From assembly GCA_004010935.1 (NCBI GenBank), contig CP026511.1, positions 1,426,001-1,490,000 on the forward strand: DNA of 64,000 nt, given 5' to 3'. A program made the translations under genes and the position numbers. The notes under the pieces were generated by a model. It searched no databases, was not told the origin of the DNA, and saw nothing but the letters and a program-made list of their open reading frames with translations. This DNA is from Pseudomonadaceae bacterium SI-3 (lineage in GTDB: Bacteria > Pseudomonadota > Gammaproteobacteria > Pseudomonadales > Pseudomonadaceae). This document shows, piece by piece, positions 37,649 to 46,867 of this stretch (position 1 is its first letter; each line of letters opens with the position of its first letter).

Positions 37649-38578
37649 ATGGCCAGTCCTTTCCATGCCGGCGAACAGTGGGTACAGAGCCGTGTCGGCG
37701 TGCGCGAAAAAGCCGAGCAGATCGGCAGTCGAATGATTCACTCGGTCATGCCGGAACAGCACCGGGAGTTCTTCGCACAGCTGCCAGCATTACTGGTCGC
37801 TGCATCAGACAGCGAAGGGCAACCCTATGCTTCGGTGCTCTGTGGCAAACCCGGGTTTGCCTGGTCGCCGCACCCGGGCTTGCTGTGTGTCGAGGCCAGC
37901 ATGCAAGCGGATGATCCGATTGCACCGTTGCTGCAACCGCACAGCCCCGTTGGCTTGTTGGGATTGGAGTGGCCGACGCGCCGTCGAAACAGGTTGAACG
38001 GACGAATCCTCCAACGCGATGCGCAAGGCTTCAGCGTGGCCGTGGCGCAGGCATTCGGCAATTGCCCGAAGTACATCCAGGCGCGACAGTGGCATACGGC
38101 TCCGCGCCAGCCGGGGCAGACGCTCGAGGGGCATGGATTGGCCAACGAATGGCTGGGACTGGTCAGGCAGGCGGACACCCTGTTCATCGCCAGCCACAGC
38201 CGGGACCCGGAGGGCGGCGGTGCAGACGTCTCACACCGTGGCGGGCCGCAGGGCTTCGTCGAGCTCGGTCGGGACGGCCGACTCTGGATGCCGGATTACA
38301 GTGGAAACCGGCTGTTCAACACGCTTGGCAATCTGGTCCGTGAACCCCGCTGCGGCCTGCTATTCATCGATTTCGCCACTGGCGATCTGCTCCAGCTACC
38401 GGCCCGAGCAGAGGTAGTCTGGCCCGAGCAGTACGCGGCGCTGGGTGTTTCGGCTCTGCCTGGCGCCGAACGCCTGCTCGCGCTGGAGCCCGGTCACTGG
38501 ACACTGCGGCGCTCACGTCTGCCGCTGGCATTTGCTGGGCATGACAGTTCGCCGTTTCTGCCTGGAACGGGAGTTTGA
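37649..38578 (+). CDS. Pyridoxamine 5'-phosphate oxidase-like flavin protein
   Basis: A 309-residue protein of the split-barrel flavin-binding (PNPOx-like) family, about 100 residues longer than PNPOx itself. The N-terminal part has HREFFAQLPALLVAASDSEGQPYASVLCG, the flavin-barrel strand pair, and a later repeat-like barrel with LFIASHSRD, GGPQGFVELGRDGRLWMPDYSGNRLFNTLGN and GLLFIDFATGDLLQL. Flavin or F420 type and substrate are not determined. AAGGAGG at 37634-37640 sets the start. It is in the GST operon. Confidence 0.8.
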   Translation: MASPFHAGEQWVQSRVGVREKAEQIGSRMIHSVMPEQHREFFAQLPALLVAASDSEGQPYASVLCGKPGFAWSPHPGLLCVEASMQADDPIAPLLQPHSPVGLLGLEWPTRRRNRLNGRILQRDAQGFSVAVAQAFGNCPKYIQARQWHTAPRQPGQTLEGHGLANEWLGLVRQADTLFIASHSRDPEGGGADVSHRGGPQGFVELGRDGRLWMPDYSGNRLFNTLGNLVREPRCGLLFIDFATGDLLQLPARAEVVWPEQYAALGVSALPGAERLLALEPGHWTLRRSRLPLAFAGHDSSPFLPGTGV

Positions 38579-38581
38579 GCC

Positions 38582-39331
38582 ATGCGTATCCTGAAGAGTC
38601 TGGCTGTGTTGTTGATACTTTTCTCCAGCGCTTTATCGGCAGCGGAGTTGCGCTTCAGCCTCGTCCAAACCGGGCGGACTATTTCCAGCGGTGAATATGC
38701 CTGGCGTGACGGTGGTTGGCTGCCGCCAGCCGAGTTCAATCATGTCGCCGTGCTGATCGAACACCGGGGTAGCCGCCTGTTGTTCGGTACGGGTCTCGGA
38801 CGGAAAATCGACGCTCAGCTGAACGGCGTAATCCCCTGGCGCGCAAAACGCTACAGTGCTGTGCAGCCGGCGCGAGACCAGTTCGATGGGGATGGCTTCG
38901 CCATTGACCGGGTGGTGCTGGGCCGTGCGCGCTGGAATCATGCCTCTGGCCTGGTGGATTTTGCCGAGCTGCCGGTGCTCGCAAGCCCGGAAAGCATTCG
39001 CTACGCGCAAAGCGCCACGCCACCCGCGGTCATACCGGGGCAGTTTTCTCACGGGGTCAGGTGGCAGCCACTTCGCCTGGAACGCCGCGCTGTTTACGGG
39101 TTCGGGGAGAGTCTTGATCTGTTTGGCGACGAACGGCTAGTGCTGGTGAAGCTGGCCGGTCATGGTGCCTTGGGCCTGTTTCTTACGCTCGATGATGGTC
39201 GACGTTTCTTCTTTCGAGGAGATGCTTTGAGCACCGAAAGCCGCGCGGAGGCGCTGCCCGCCGAGGTCTATCGATTGCAGGATGTCCGGCTGCAGGCTCG
39301 CCTCGGTTTCTATCCCCGTTGGGTCGAGTGA
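38582..39331 (+). CDS. Exported metallo-beta-lactamase-fold protein with degenerate metal motif
   Basis: A 249-residue protein with a signal peptide (cleavage near SALSA/AE, residues 18-22). The fold pattern of the metallo-beta-lactamase superfamily is visible: HVAVLIEHRGSRLLFGTGLG, VVLGRARWNHASGLVDFAELPV, DLFGDERLVLVKLAGHGALGLFLTLDDGRRFFFRGDAL. The HxHxDH metal motif is reduced to ARWNH, keeping only the last His; GH and GDA of the later sites remain. So it may be a non-enzymatic or altered-metal member. Three bases after the PNPOx-like gene, third in the operon. Confidence 0.72.
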   Translation: MRILKSLAVLLILFSSALSAAELRFSLVQTGRTISSGEYAWRDGGWLPPAEFNHVAVLIEHRGSRLLFGTGLGRKIDAQLNGVIPWRAKRYSAVQPARDQFDGDGFAIDRVVLGRARWNHASGLVDFAELPVLASPESIRYAQSATPPAVIPGQFSHGVRWQPLRLERRAVYGFGESLDLFGDERLVLVKLAGHGALGLFLTLDDGRRFFFRGDALSTESRAEALPAEVYRLQDVRLQARLGFYPRWVE

Positions 39332-39472
39332 TTGCGCGATTGAATTAGCCCTGAAATTCGTTCGCATACCGCCGTTTTGAGCCCTTCCGTTCGTCTGTTC
39401 GAGCACGTCGAGCGATGCCTCGACAGCTAAGCTTAAGCCTGTATTTTTCTATCAGAAGCCAGGCCGGAAACG

Positions 39473-42400
39473 ATGGGCGCAGTATGGCGAAACGACACAT
39501 CTCGGGCAGACGGCAGCAAGCGCGCGCCATCTGCTGACAAGCCTGGGCGAACACGTACGCACGGCAGCCGTCTGGCGCGCCGCATGGGCGTGTTCCTGGG
39601 CGTTTCATTGCTTGCCGGGGGCGGTTATGCCGCCTGGCATGAGATGCACACCTCGAAACTGCAGGCGCTGTGGCTTAACCGTTACGCCGAGAATCTGGAC
39701 TACCAGCTCGAGCCCGGTGCGAGCCGCAGTATCAAATTTCCCGAGGCAGGACCATTCGACCGCCGTCTGGGCTATGCGGCCTTGCCGACGTTCCTGGAAC
39801 GGCTGACCCAGCGGGGGTTCAGTGTGCAGCAGCAGGTGAGTTTTTCGCCCGCGCTGCTGCGCTACGTCAACCGCGGCTTCTTCGTACCCTATCCGGAGAA
39901 ATCCAAGGCGGGGCTGACCATCGACGATTGTCGCGGCGAGCCGCTGTATGCCAACAGTTATCCCCACCAATACTACGAGAGCTTCGATGACGTGCCGCCG
40001 GTCATCGCGATGAGCCTGTTGTTCATCGAGGACCGTGGGCTGCTCGACGCCGGCCGTCCGCGTGCCAACCCTGCAGTGGATTGGCCGCGGTTTACCATGG
40101 CAGCGGTCAGCCAGGTTGAGAAGAAACTGGGCCTGCCGGTGCAGGCAGCCGGCGGCAGTACGCTGGCTACGCAGGTCGAAAAATACCGTCACTCGCCCGA
40201 AGGACGCACCGGTGACGCCGAGGAAAAGATCCGGCAGATGATTTCCGCCAGCGTGCGGACCTACCGCGAAGGCCAGCAAACCATGGTCACCCGGCAGCGC
40301 ATCGTTCGCGATTACCTCAACAGCGTGCCGCTCTCTGCCGCCTATGGGCACGGCGAGGTGCACGGCATCGCCGATGGTCTGCGCCTCTGGTACGGCGCCG
40401 ATTTCGCCGAGGTTAACCGGGTCCTCGATGCTCGGCGCAATGAAGGCGTCAGTTATGAAACGCAGGGGCTCGCGCTGCGACAGGTGCTCTCGCTGTTGAT
40501 CGCTCAACGGCGCCCGTCGTACTACCTGGGAGCAGGGCGTGCCGACATGGCGGAGCTCACCGACAGCCATATCCGCTTGCTGGCCAATGGCGGTGTGATC
40601 GGTACGCGGTTGCGCAACGCCGCCTTGCAGCAGCAGGTTGAGTTCCGCAATTTGCGTCTCGAGCCGGGCATTCGTGAGGTGCCTTCCAGCAAGGGCATCA
40701 CGGCCGCGCGGATGCGCCTGAGCAACCTGCTGGGCGTGTCGTTGTATGAGCTCGACCGCCTGGATCTGGCCGCGACCACGCCGCTGCATGGCGAGTTGCA
40801 GGGACAGATCAGCAACTATCTGCATCGACTGGCCGATCCAGCATTCGCAGGTGAGGTTGGCTTGTTTGGCGAGCGCATGTTGTCGCCTGAGCGTACCGGC
40901 GATGTGCGTTACAGCTTCACGCTGTTCGAGCGCGGCGAGCAAGGCTTCCGTGTGCGGGTGCAAACCGACAACACCAACCAGCCGTTCGACATCAACGAGG
41001 GCAGCAAGCTGGAGCTGGGCTCGACTGCTAAGCTGCGGGTGCTGACCACTTATCTGGAGGTCATCGCCGAGCTGCACGAGCGTTACGCGAAGAGCGATGT
41101 CGCCACCTTGCGCAAGGCTGAGGCGGTGGATCCGCTGACCCGCTGGGCGCTGGCTTATCTGATTCAGCATGAGGATCGCAACCTGCCAGCCATGCTTGAT
41201 GCAGCGCTGGAGCGCCGCTACTCGGCCAGTCCGACCGAGCGCTTCTTTACCGGCGCTGGCATGCACCGCTTCGGCAACTTCCGCCGTGAGGACGACGGCC
41301 GCCTGCCGACCATGCGCGAAGCGCTGCAGGAATCGATCAACCTCCCGTTCGTTCGGCTAATGCGCGATCTGGTGAGCTACAGCACCTACCAGACATCCAA
41401 CGGCGCCGAGCTGCTCAGGAGTGATGACAACCCTGAGCGGCGAGAGTACCTGCAGCGTTTTGCTGATCGCGAAGGCTCGGTGTTTCTGCAGCGTTTCTGG
41501 CGCAAGTATCGCGACAAGAGCGCGGACGAACGCATCGAGGCACTGTTGGATGGCATGCGCCCGACGCCATCGAGGTTGGCTGCCGTCCACCGGTATCTGA
41601 TGCCCGAAGCGGACCGCGCGACTTTCGAGCGTTTTCTCAAGGCGCGTCTGCCAACGGCCACCCTCACCGACAAGGCGGTCGACTCGCTGTACGAACGCTA
41701 CGCGCCGGGTTCCTACAGTCTGCCGGACCAGGGCTACATTGCCCGCGTCCACCCGCTGGATCTGTGGCTGCTGGGTTACCTGATCAAGCATCCGGAGGCT
41801 GGCATTACCGAGGTAATCGCGGCCAGCACCGCCGAGCGCCAGGAAGTTTATGGCTGGCTGTTCCGCAGCCGTCACAAGAGCGCGCGGGATAGCCGCATCC
41901 GCATCATGCTCGAGGTGGAGGCATTCACCGATATTCACCGCCGCTGGCAGCGTCTGGGCTATCCGTTCGACCATCTGGTGCCTTCGCTGGCTACGGCGCT
42001 GGGCAGCTCGGGCGACCGCCCGGCGGCGTTGGCCGAATTGATGGGCATCATCGTCAATGACGGCGTGCGGCTGCCCAGTGTGCGCATCGACAGCCTGCAT
42101 TTCGCCAGCGACACGCCGTATGAGACTCGCCTTGGCATCAAGCCGGATGTCGGGGTGCGGGTGTTGCACAGTGAGGTGGCGACGGCCTTGCGCGAAGCGC
42201 TTGCCAGCGTGGTCGAAGGTGGCACCGCGCGGCGCTTGCGCGGCAGCTTCATGCAGACTGATGGTGAAGCACTGCGGGTTGGCGGCAAAACCGGGACGGG
42301 TGACAACCGTATCCAGACTGTCGGCGCGGGCGGCCGACTGATCAGCTCGCTGGCGCTGAATCGCACCGCGACCTTCGTGTTCTACCTCGGGCCCAATCAC

Positions 42401-42598
42401 TTCGGCACGCTGACAGCCTACGTGCCGGGCCGCGGGGCGGACAGCTTCCGCTTTACCTCTGCGCTACCGGTACAGGTGCTCAAAGGCATGGCGCCGATAC
42501 TGCAGCCGTATCTGCAGCCCGGTGCGCAGTCGCAATGCCAGCCCGTCGGCGAGCCCTTGAAGCCGACGCTGACAGCGAGCACTGAGAACAAGGCCTGA
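39473..42598 (+). CDS. Peptidoglycan glycosyltransferase/transpeptidase-like (class A PBP-like) protein
   Basis: A 1041-residue protein with a basic N-terminal tail and a single membrane anchor near residues 39-57 (GVFLGVSLLAGGGYAAW). A GT51 glycosyltransferase domain follows: FIEDRG with Glu186 as candidate catalytic acid, GGSTLATQVEKYRHSPEGRT and TRQRIVRDYLNS. The second half has SxxK as S517-T-A-K520 and the KTGT box at 939-942, so a transpeptidase fold is also likely. Much longer than ordinary PBP1 proteins (about 750-820), with an insert between SxxK and KTGT that I cannot place. No operon partner. Confidence 0.78.
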   Translation: MGAVWRNDTSRADGSKRAPSADKPGRTRTHGSRLARRMGVFLGVSLLAGGGYAAWHEMHTSKLQALWLNRYAENLDYQLEPGASRSIKFPEAGPFDRRLGYAALPTFLERLTQRGFSVQQQVSFSPALLRYVNRGFFVPYPEKSKAGLTIDDCRGEPLYANSYPHQYYESFDDVPPVIAMSLLFIEDRGLLDAGRPRANPAVDWPRFTMAAVSQVEKKLGLPVQAAGGSTLATQVEKYRHSPEGRTGDAEEKIRQMISASVRTYREGQQTMVTRQRIVRDYLNSVPLSAAYGHGEVHGIADGLRLWYGADFAEVNRVLDARRNEGVSYETQGLALRQVLSLLIAQRRPSYYLGAGRADMAELTDSHIRLLANGGVIGTRLRNAALQQQVEFRNLRLEPGIREVPSSKGITAARMRLSNLLGVSLYELDRLDLAATTPLHGELQGQISNYLHRLADPAFAGEVGLFGERMLSPERTGDVRYSFTLFERGEQGFRVRVQTDNTNQPFDINEGSKLELGSTAKLRVLTTYLEVIAELHERYAKSDVATLRKAEAVDPLTRWALAYLIQHEDRNLPAMLDAALERRYSASPTERFFTGAGMHRFGNFRREDDGRLPTMREALQESINLPFVRLMRDLVSYSTYQTSNGAELLRSDDNPERREYLQRFADREGSVFLQRFWRKYRDKSADERIEALLDGMRPTPSRLAAVHRYLMPEADRATFERFLKARLPTATLTDKAVDSLYERYAPGSYSLPDQGYIARVHPLDLWLLGYLIKHPEAGITEVIAASTAERQEVYGWLFRSRHKSARDSRIRIMLEVEAFTDIHRRWQRLGYPFDHLVPSLATALGSSGDRPAALAELMGIIVNDGVRLPSVRIDSLHFASDTPYETRLGIKPDVGVRVLHSEVATALREALASVVEGGTARRLRGSFMQTDGEALRVGGKTGTGDNRIQTVGAGGRLISSLALNRTATFVFYLGPNHFGTLTAYVPGRGADSFRFTSALPVQVLKGMAPILQPYLQPGAQSQCQPVGEPLKPTLTASTENKA

Positions 42599-42740
42599 CG
42601 ATGGCGGGCGAGCGGTTAGGGGCACCTGACCGCATCGGCCCCCTTATCGCAAATGGCCTTTGCCGATCAGCCTGTGCTCGGCGACACTCTTCCGCTTCGC
42701 GAACCTAATGAAGGGCTCGCGTCAGGGCGAGGGAGAGATG

Positions 42741-43532
42741 ATGAAACTGCCGATCTATCAGGTCGATGCGTTTACCCAGCAGCTGTTCAAAGGCAACTCG
42801 GCCGCTGTGGTTCCGTTGGAGCATTGGCTGAGCGACGCACAGATGCAGGCCATCGCCGTGGAGAACAACCTGTCGGAAACGGCCTTCCTGGTGCGCGAGC
42901 CTGACGGTGCGTTTCTCATTCGCTGGTTTTCGCCGCTGACTGAAATCGACTTCTGCGGGCACGCCACCCTGGCCAGCGCCTTCGTGTTGGTTGGACAGAA
43001 CTTGGCCACGGCTCCGCTGACTTTCCGTGCCGCTGCGGTTGGCGATATCAGCGTCGCCGAGTTGGATGATGGTTTGCTGGAGATGAGCTTTCCCAACCGT
43101 GCCCCGGAGCCCGTCGAGAATCCGCCGGTTGAGCTGTTCAACGGTCTTCGGACCTTGCCGCGGGCGGTGCTGCGAAACCGTCAGGCCTGGTTTGCCGTGT
43201 ACGACGATGAGGATCAGGTGCGCCAGCTGGCACCCGACCTGTCGCTACTCAAAACGTTGGCACCATTGGATGTCGTGGCAACGGCGCCGGGTCGCCAGCA
43301 GGATTTCGTCTCGCGCTATTTCTGGCCGGCCAACGGCGGGGATGAAGATCCGGTCACCGGTTCCATCCATGCAGGCCTTGCGCCTTACTGGAGCGAACGG
43401 CTGGGCAAGACGCAGTTGCTGGCGCTGCAGGCCTCACGCCGAAGCGGTTTGCTGCACTGCCGGGTCGAAGGCGAGCGCGTTTTTGTCGCCGGGCATGCGG
43501 TCCTGTATCTACAGGGCACGATTGAGGTGTAG
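42741..43532 (+). CDS. PhzF-family isomerase-like protein
   Basis: A 263-residue protein of the phenazine-biosynthesis PhzF / diaminopimelate-epimerase-like fold. Start MKLPIYQVDAFTQQLFKGNSAAVVPL, the catalytic Glu in NNLSETAFLV, FSPLTEIDFCGHATLASA and GDEDPVTGSIHAGLAPYW are all characteristic. No phenazine cluster is present, so a general isomerase role is likelier. ATG at 42741 is five bases after GGGAG; an ATG three bases earlier is the only close alternative. Confidence 0.88.
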   Translation: MKLPIYQVDAFTQQLFKGNSAAVVPLEHWLSDAQMQAIAVENNLSETAFLVREPDGAFLIRWFSPLTEIDFCGHATLASAFVLVGQNLATAPLTFRAAAVGDISVAELDDGLLEMSFPNRAPEPVENPPVELFNGLRTLPRAVLRNRQAWFAVYDDEDQVRQLAPDLSLLKTLAPLDVVATAPGRQQDFVSRYFWPANGGDEDPVTGSIHAGLAPYWSERLGKTQLLALQASRRSGLLHCRVEGERVFVAGHAVLYLQGTIEV

Positions 43533-43588
43533 TTCACGGTGTGGAACAGGGGCGCTCGCGTCACGCAGCGCCGCTATCGAACCGGGCG

Positions 43589-44998
43589 CTAGAACGATTT
43601 CACGATCCGCCCGAGCAGCTCCATCGCTTTTTCGCTGCGCTCATCCCAGGGATGGCCGTAGTTCAGGCGTGCACAATTGCGAAAGCGCCGGGTGGCTGAA
43701 AAGATCGGGCCTGGAGCGAGGCTGATGCCCTGCGCGAGCGCCAGCTGCAACAATTGCAGCGAATCGACCCCCTCGGGAAATTCGAACCAGAGGAAGTAGC
43801 CGCCGCTGGGCCGCGTTACCCGGGTGCTGGCCGGGAAGTGACGCGCGGCGGAGGCAAGCATTTCTCCCTGTTGACGCTCCAGTGCATGACGCAATCTACG
43901 TAAATGGCGGTCGTAGCCGCCGTGTTGCAGATAGTCAGCGATCGCCGCTTGGGCCGGCACCGAGGGTGAGATTGTCGTCATCAGCTTGAGGCGGCTGATC
44001 TGTTCGGCATAGCGGCCGCCCGCCACCCAGCCGATCCGGTAACCCGGCGCCAGGCTTTTGGAAAAAGAGCCGCAATGCATTACCCATCCGTCACGGTCGT
44101 GGCTCTTGACCGGTTTCGGCGGCTCCTGGTTGAAGTACAGCTCGGCGTAGACGTCGTCTTCAATCAGCGGGACTTGATGGCGCTGCAGCAACGCATAGAG
44201 GTTCTCTTTGTTTGACTCGCTCATGCTCGCACCGAGCGGATTCTGCAGGCTGCTCATGAACCAGCAGGCCTTGATCGGCAAGCTGCTCAGCCGGCTTTCC
44301 AGTGTGCTCAGGTCGATTCCGTCACGCGGATGCACCGGGATTTCCACTGCCTTGAGCTTGAGCCGCTCCAGCACCTGCAAGGTGGCATAGAACGCGGGCG
44401 CTTCGATGGCGACCAGGTCCCCCGGCTGGGTGACCACCTGTAAACAGAGATTCAACGCTTCCATGGCGCCGGTGGTGATTACCAGCTCGTCCAACGGCAG
44501 CATGACTCCGCTGACCATATAGCGCAGCGCGATCTGCCGGCGCAGGTCAGGGTGGCCGGTAGTCATCTCGGCGATCACTTCACGCCCCGGCATCTCGCGC
44601 ACGGTCTGCGCCATGGAGCGTGCCAGGCGTTGCAGGGGAAACAGGTCGGGACTGGGGAAGGCGGAACCGAACGGAACGGTGTCCGGATCGCGCAGCGAGG
44701 CGAGCACCGAGAACACCAGTTCGCTAACGTCGACATCGGTGGTTTCGCTCAGTCGTGGGCTGATCTCAGGCTCCGGAAGCAGGCGTCTGGCGTGCTCGCG
44801 AACAAAATAGCCCGAGCGCGCCCGGGCCTGGATCAAACCGCGATCCTCCAGCAGGTAGTACGCCTGGAACACGGTGGAGGGACTAACGCCGTAGGTGCGA
44901 CTGGCATGGCGCACGGACGGCACCTTTTCGCCCGGCGCCAGCACGCCGGAGCGGATCAGTTCGGCAATTTCGTCAGCGAATTTCTCGTAGCGCTTCAT
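43589..44998 (-). CDS. MocR-type transcriptional regulator (GntR HTH plus aminotransferase domain)
   Basis: A 469-residue fusion of an N-terminal GntR winged helix (KRYEKFADEIAELIRSGVLAPGEKVPSVR, then TYGVSPSTVFQAYYLLEDRGLI) and a PLP-binding fold-type I aminotransferase domain. The PLP lysine is in GSFSKSLAPGYRIGW, with EDDVYAELYF before it. MocR proteins regulate with PLP or an amino-acid adduct as ligand, and often control an adjacent gene. The PhzF gene next door converges on it; no obvious target is divergent, as ccoG lies upstream on the same strand. Confidence 0.9.
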   Translation of the reverse strand: MKRYEKFADEIAELIRSGVLAPGEKVPSVRHASRTYGVSPSTVFQAYYLLEDRGLIQARARSGYFVREHARRLLPEPEISPRLSETTDVDVSELVFSVLASLRDPDTVPFGSAFPSPDLFPLQRLARSMAQTVREMPGREVIAEMTTGHPDLRRQIALRYMVSGVMLPLDELVITTGAMEALNLCLQVVTQPGDLVAIEAPAFYATLQVLERLKLKAVEIPVHPRDGIDLSTLESRLSSLPIKACWFMSSLQNPLGASMSESNKENLYALLQRHQVPLIEDDVYAELYFNQEPPKPVKSHDRDGWVMHCGSFSKSLAPGYRIGWVAGGRYAEQISRLKLMTTISPSVPAQAAIADYLQHGGYDRHLRRLRHALERQQGEMLASAARHFPASTRVTRPSGGYFLWFEFPEGVDSLQLLQLALAQGISLAPGPIFSATRRFRNCARLNYGHPWDERSEKAMELLGRIVKSF

Positions 44999-45067
44999 CT
45001 GCTTCTGCTTCAGCAAGGGGCAATATCGGTCAGCCGCGTGAGCGGGCGCATGCGAACTGCCACCATC

Positions 45068-46477
45068 CTATCGAACCCTTGGTGCAATGAAGCTACTCGG
45101 AGCCGTTACCTGGCGTGCGGGGTCGCTCGCGTCAGTGACCGAGAAGTGCAGCTTCTCGTGCGCGTTCACATTGTCGTCAACGAGCGCCACGCTGACCGGC
45201 ACATCGACGATCTCGCCTGCGGCCAGGCTGATCTGATGCGGGCCGTGCAGCTCGTAAGGGCCTTCGCCCAGGGTGATCAGATAGTCGTGCGGCTGCTGGG
45301 TTTTGTTGATCACCTTCAAGCTGTACATGTTTTCGATCTGGCCGTGGATATTTTCACGATAGAGGGTGCGGTCCTTGGTTACATCCAGGGATAACGTCGG
45401 TCGCGCTTCCAACGCCCAGACGAAGGCACCGATCATAATCACCAGCGCTCCGGCATAGCCGATCAGACGCGGTCGCAGCAGCCTGGTCTGGCCGCCTTCA
45501 AGCGCACGTTCGGAGGTATATCGAACCAGACCCCGGGCGTAGCCCATCTTGTCCATGACGCTGTCGCAGGCGTCGATACAGGCACCGCAGCTCAGGCAGT
45601 CGAGTTGCAGGCCGTCGCGGATGTCGATACCGGTGGGGCAGACCTGCACGCACAGCGTGCAGTCGATGCAGTCGCCACGGCCTTCGGCCTTTGGGTCGGC
45701 GTCTTTGCGCCGCGCGCCTCGTTGTTCACCCCGGGTGGCATCGTAGGACACCACCAGCGTGTCGGCATCGAACATCACACTCTGGAAGCGTGAATAGGGG
45801 CACATGTGTACGCACACCTGTTCACGCAGCCAGCCGGCGTTGATGTAGGTCGCGGCGGTGAAGAAGAACAGCCAGAACGCGGTGGTTCCGCCCAGCTGCA
45901 GACTGAACAGATTGATGACCAGTTCACGGGCCGGGGTGAAGTAGCCGACGAAGGCAATCGCCGTGGCCAGGCTTACGGCAAGCCAGACGGCGTGCTTGGC
46001 AGCGCGTCGTAACAGCTTGCTGAATGACAGCGGGGCGGCGTCCAGTTTGATTCGCTGGCTGCGATCACCCTCGGTGACTTTCTCAGCCCACATGAACACC
46101 CAGGTCCAGGTGCTTTGTGGGCAGGCGTAGCCGCACCAGACTCGACCCGCGAGCACAGTGATGAAGAACAAGCCGAAGGCGGCGATGATCAGCAACGCCG
46201 ATAATAGGATGAAATCCTGGGGCCAGAATGTCGCCCCGAAAATATGGAATTGTTGTTTGTTCAAATCCCATAGCACCGCCTGGCGTCCCCCCCAGGTCAA
46301 CCACTGGGTGCCGAAATAGAGCAGAAACAAAAGTCCGCCGCCGATCAGGCGCAGATTGCGGAACAGGCCGGTAAAACTGCGGGTGTGAATCGGCCCGCCC
46401 GCCTGTGCCGGGGTCAGGCGTATCGGCTTGCGTGGATCGACGGTGTCGATGATTGTTGCGCGGATGCGTTCGGTCAT
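45068..46477 (-). CDS. ccoG: Cytochrome c oxidase accessory protein CcoG
   Basis: A 469-residue membrane ferredoxin-like protein needed for copper delivery to cbb3 oxidase (it reduces Cu(II)). N-terminal part with about five membrane helices contains VWCGYACPQSTWTW and HMCPYSRFQS. The ferredoxin region CIDCTLCVQVCPTGIDIRDG and CLSCGACIDACDSVMDKM supplies the eight Cys for two [4Fe-4S] clusters; an Ig-like C-terminal domain follows. Normally ccoG sits after ccoNOQP or before ccoHIS; here no cco genes are nearby. Confidence 0.95.
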   Translation of the reverse strand: MTERIRATIIDTVDPRKPIRLTPAQAGGPIHTRSFTGLFRNLRLIGGGLLFLLYFGTQWLTWGGRQAVLWDLNKQQFHIFGATFWPQDFILLSALLIIAAFGLFFITVLAGRVWCGYACPQSTWTWVFMWAEKVTEGDRSQRIKLDAAPLSFSKLLRRAAKHAVWLAVSLATAIAFVGYFTPARELVINLFSLQLGGTTAFWLFFFTAATYINAGWLREQVCVHMCPYSRFQSVMFDADTLVVSYDATRGEQRGARRKDADPKAEGRGDCIDCTLCVQVCPTGIDIRDGLQLDCLSCGACIDACDSVMDKMGYARGLVRYTSERALEGGQTRLLRPRLIGYAGALVIMIGAFVWALEARPTLSLDVTKDRTLYRENIHGQIENMYSLKVINKTQQPHDYLITLGEGPYELHGPHQISLAAGEIVDVPVSVALVDDNVNAHEKLHFSVTDASDPARQVTAPSSFIAPRVR

Positions 46478-46867
46478 TGGGGTGCCCCTGTCAGGCTATA
46501 TCAGGCGGCGCCGATGATCTGATCAGGGTGTTTCGCATAACAGCCTCAGGTACCGCTGAAAAATACGCATCAGATGGTCGCTGCGCAGGTTTGGATCTGC
46601 ACTCGACGGTCCATCCAAGGCGTGCGCGGCCGTAGCGTAGGGCTTTGGCGATGACCTCGGTAATGTGGCCGCTGCAGCGTGCCTGCACCGTGCGACGCTA
46701 GGCCACAGTCCCCGGAATCAGCTGATGCGGTTTTTCCGTGCCCATCTGCACCTGTTTCGAGGCGAGCGAGGCAAGTCATAGTCGCTCGCGTGTGGCCGAT
46801 GCGTGCTGTCAGCGGCCGTTCCCTGCATGATTACCCGTTCCGCTCAACCGTTTTGATAGGACCCTCG
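46478..46867. other. Intergenic region ccoG-lrgA (390 bases)
   Basis: Divergent promoter region with no convincing gene. One hairpin-capable repeat is seen: GCGAGCG (46762-46768) with CGCTCGC (46783-46789). I looked for an ANR/FNR box (TTGAT-N4-ATCAA) as expected for cbb3-related genes and found none of good quality. Short open frames here have neither ribosome sites nor family features. Confidence 0.6.

Noticed and set aside
39605..41266. 553-codon open frame on the minus strand
   Set aside because: It lies wholly opposite the PBP-like gene, whose GT51 motifs are clear; the minus product has low-complexity Arg/Gln/Ala text and no ribosome site.
46478..46867. Short frames upstream of lrgA
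   Set aside because: No ribosome sites, no family features, and atypical Arg/Pro/Ser composition.
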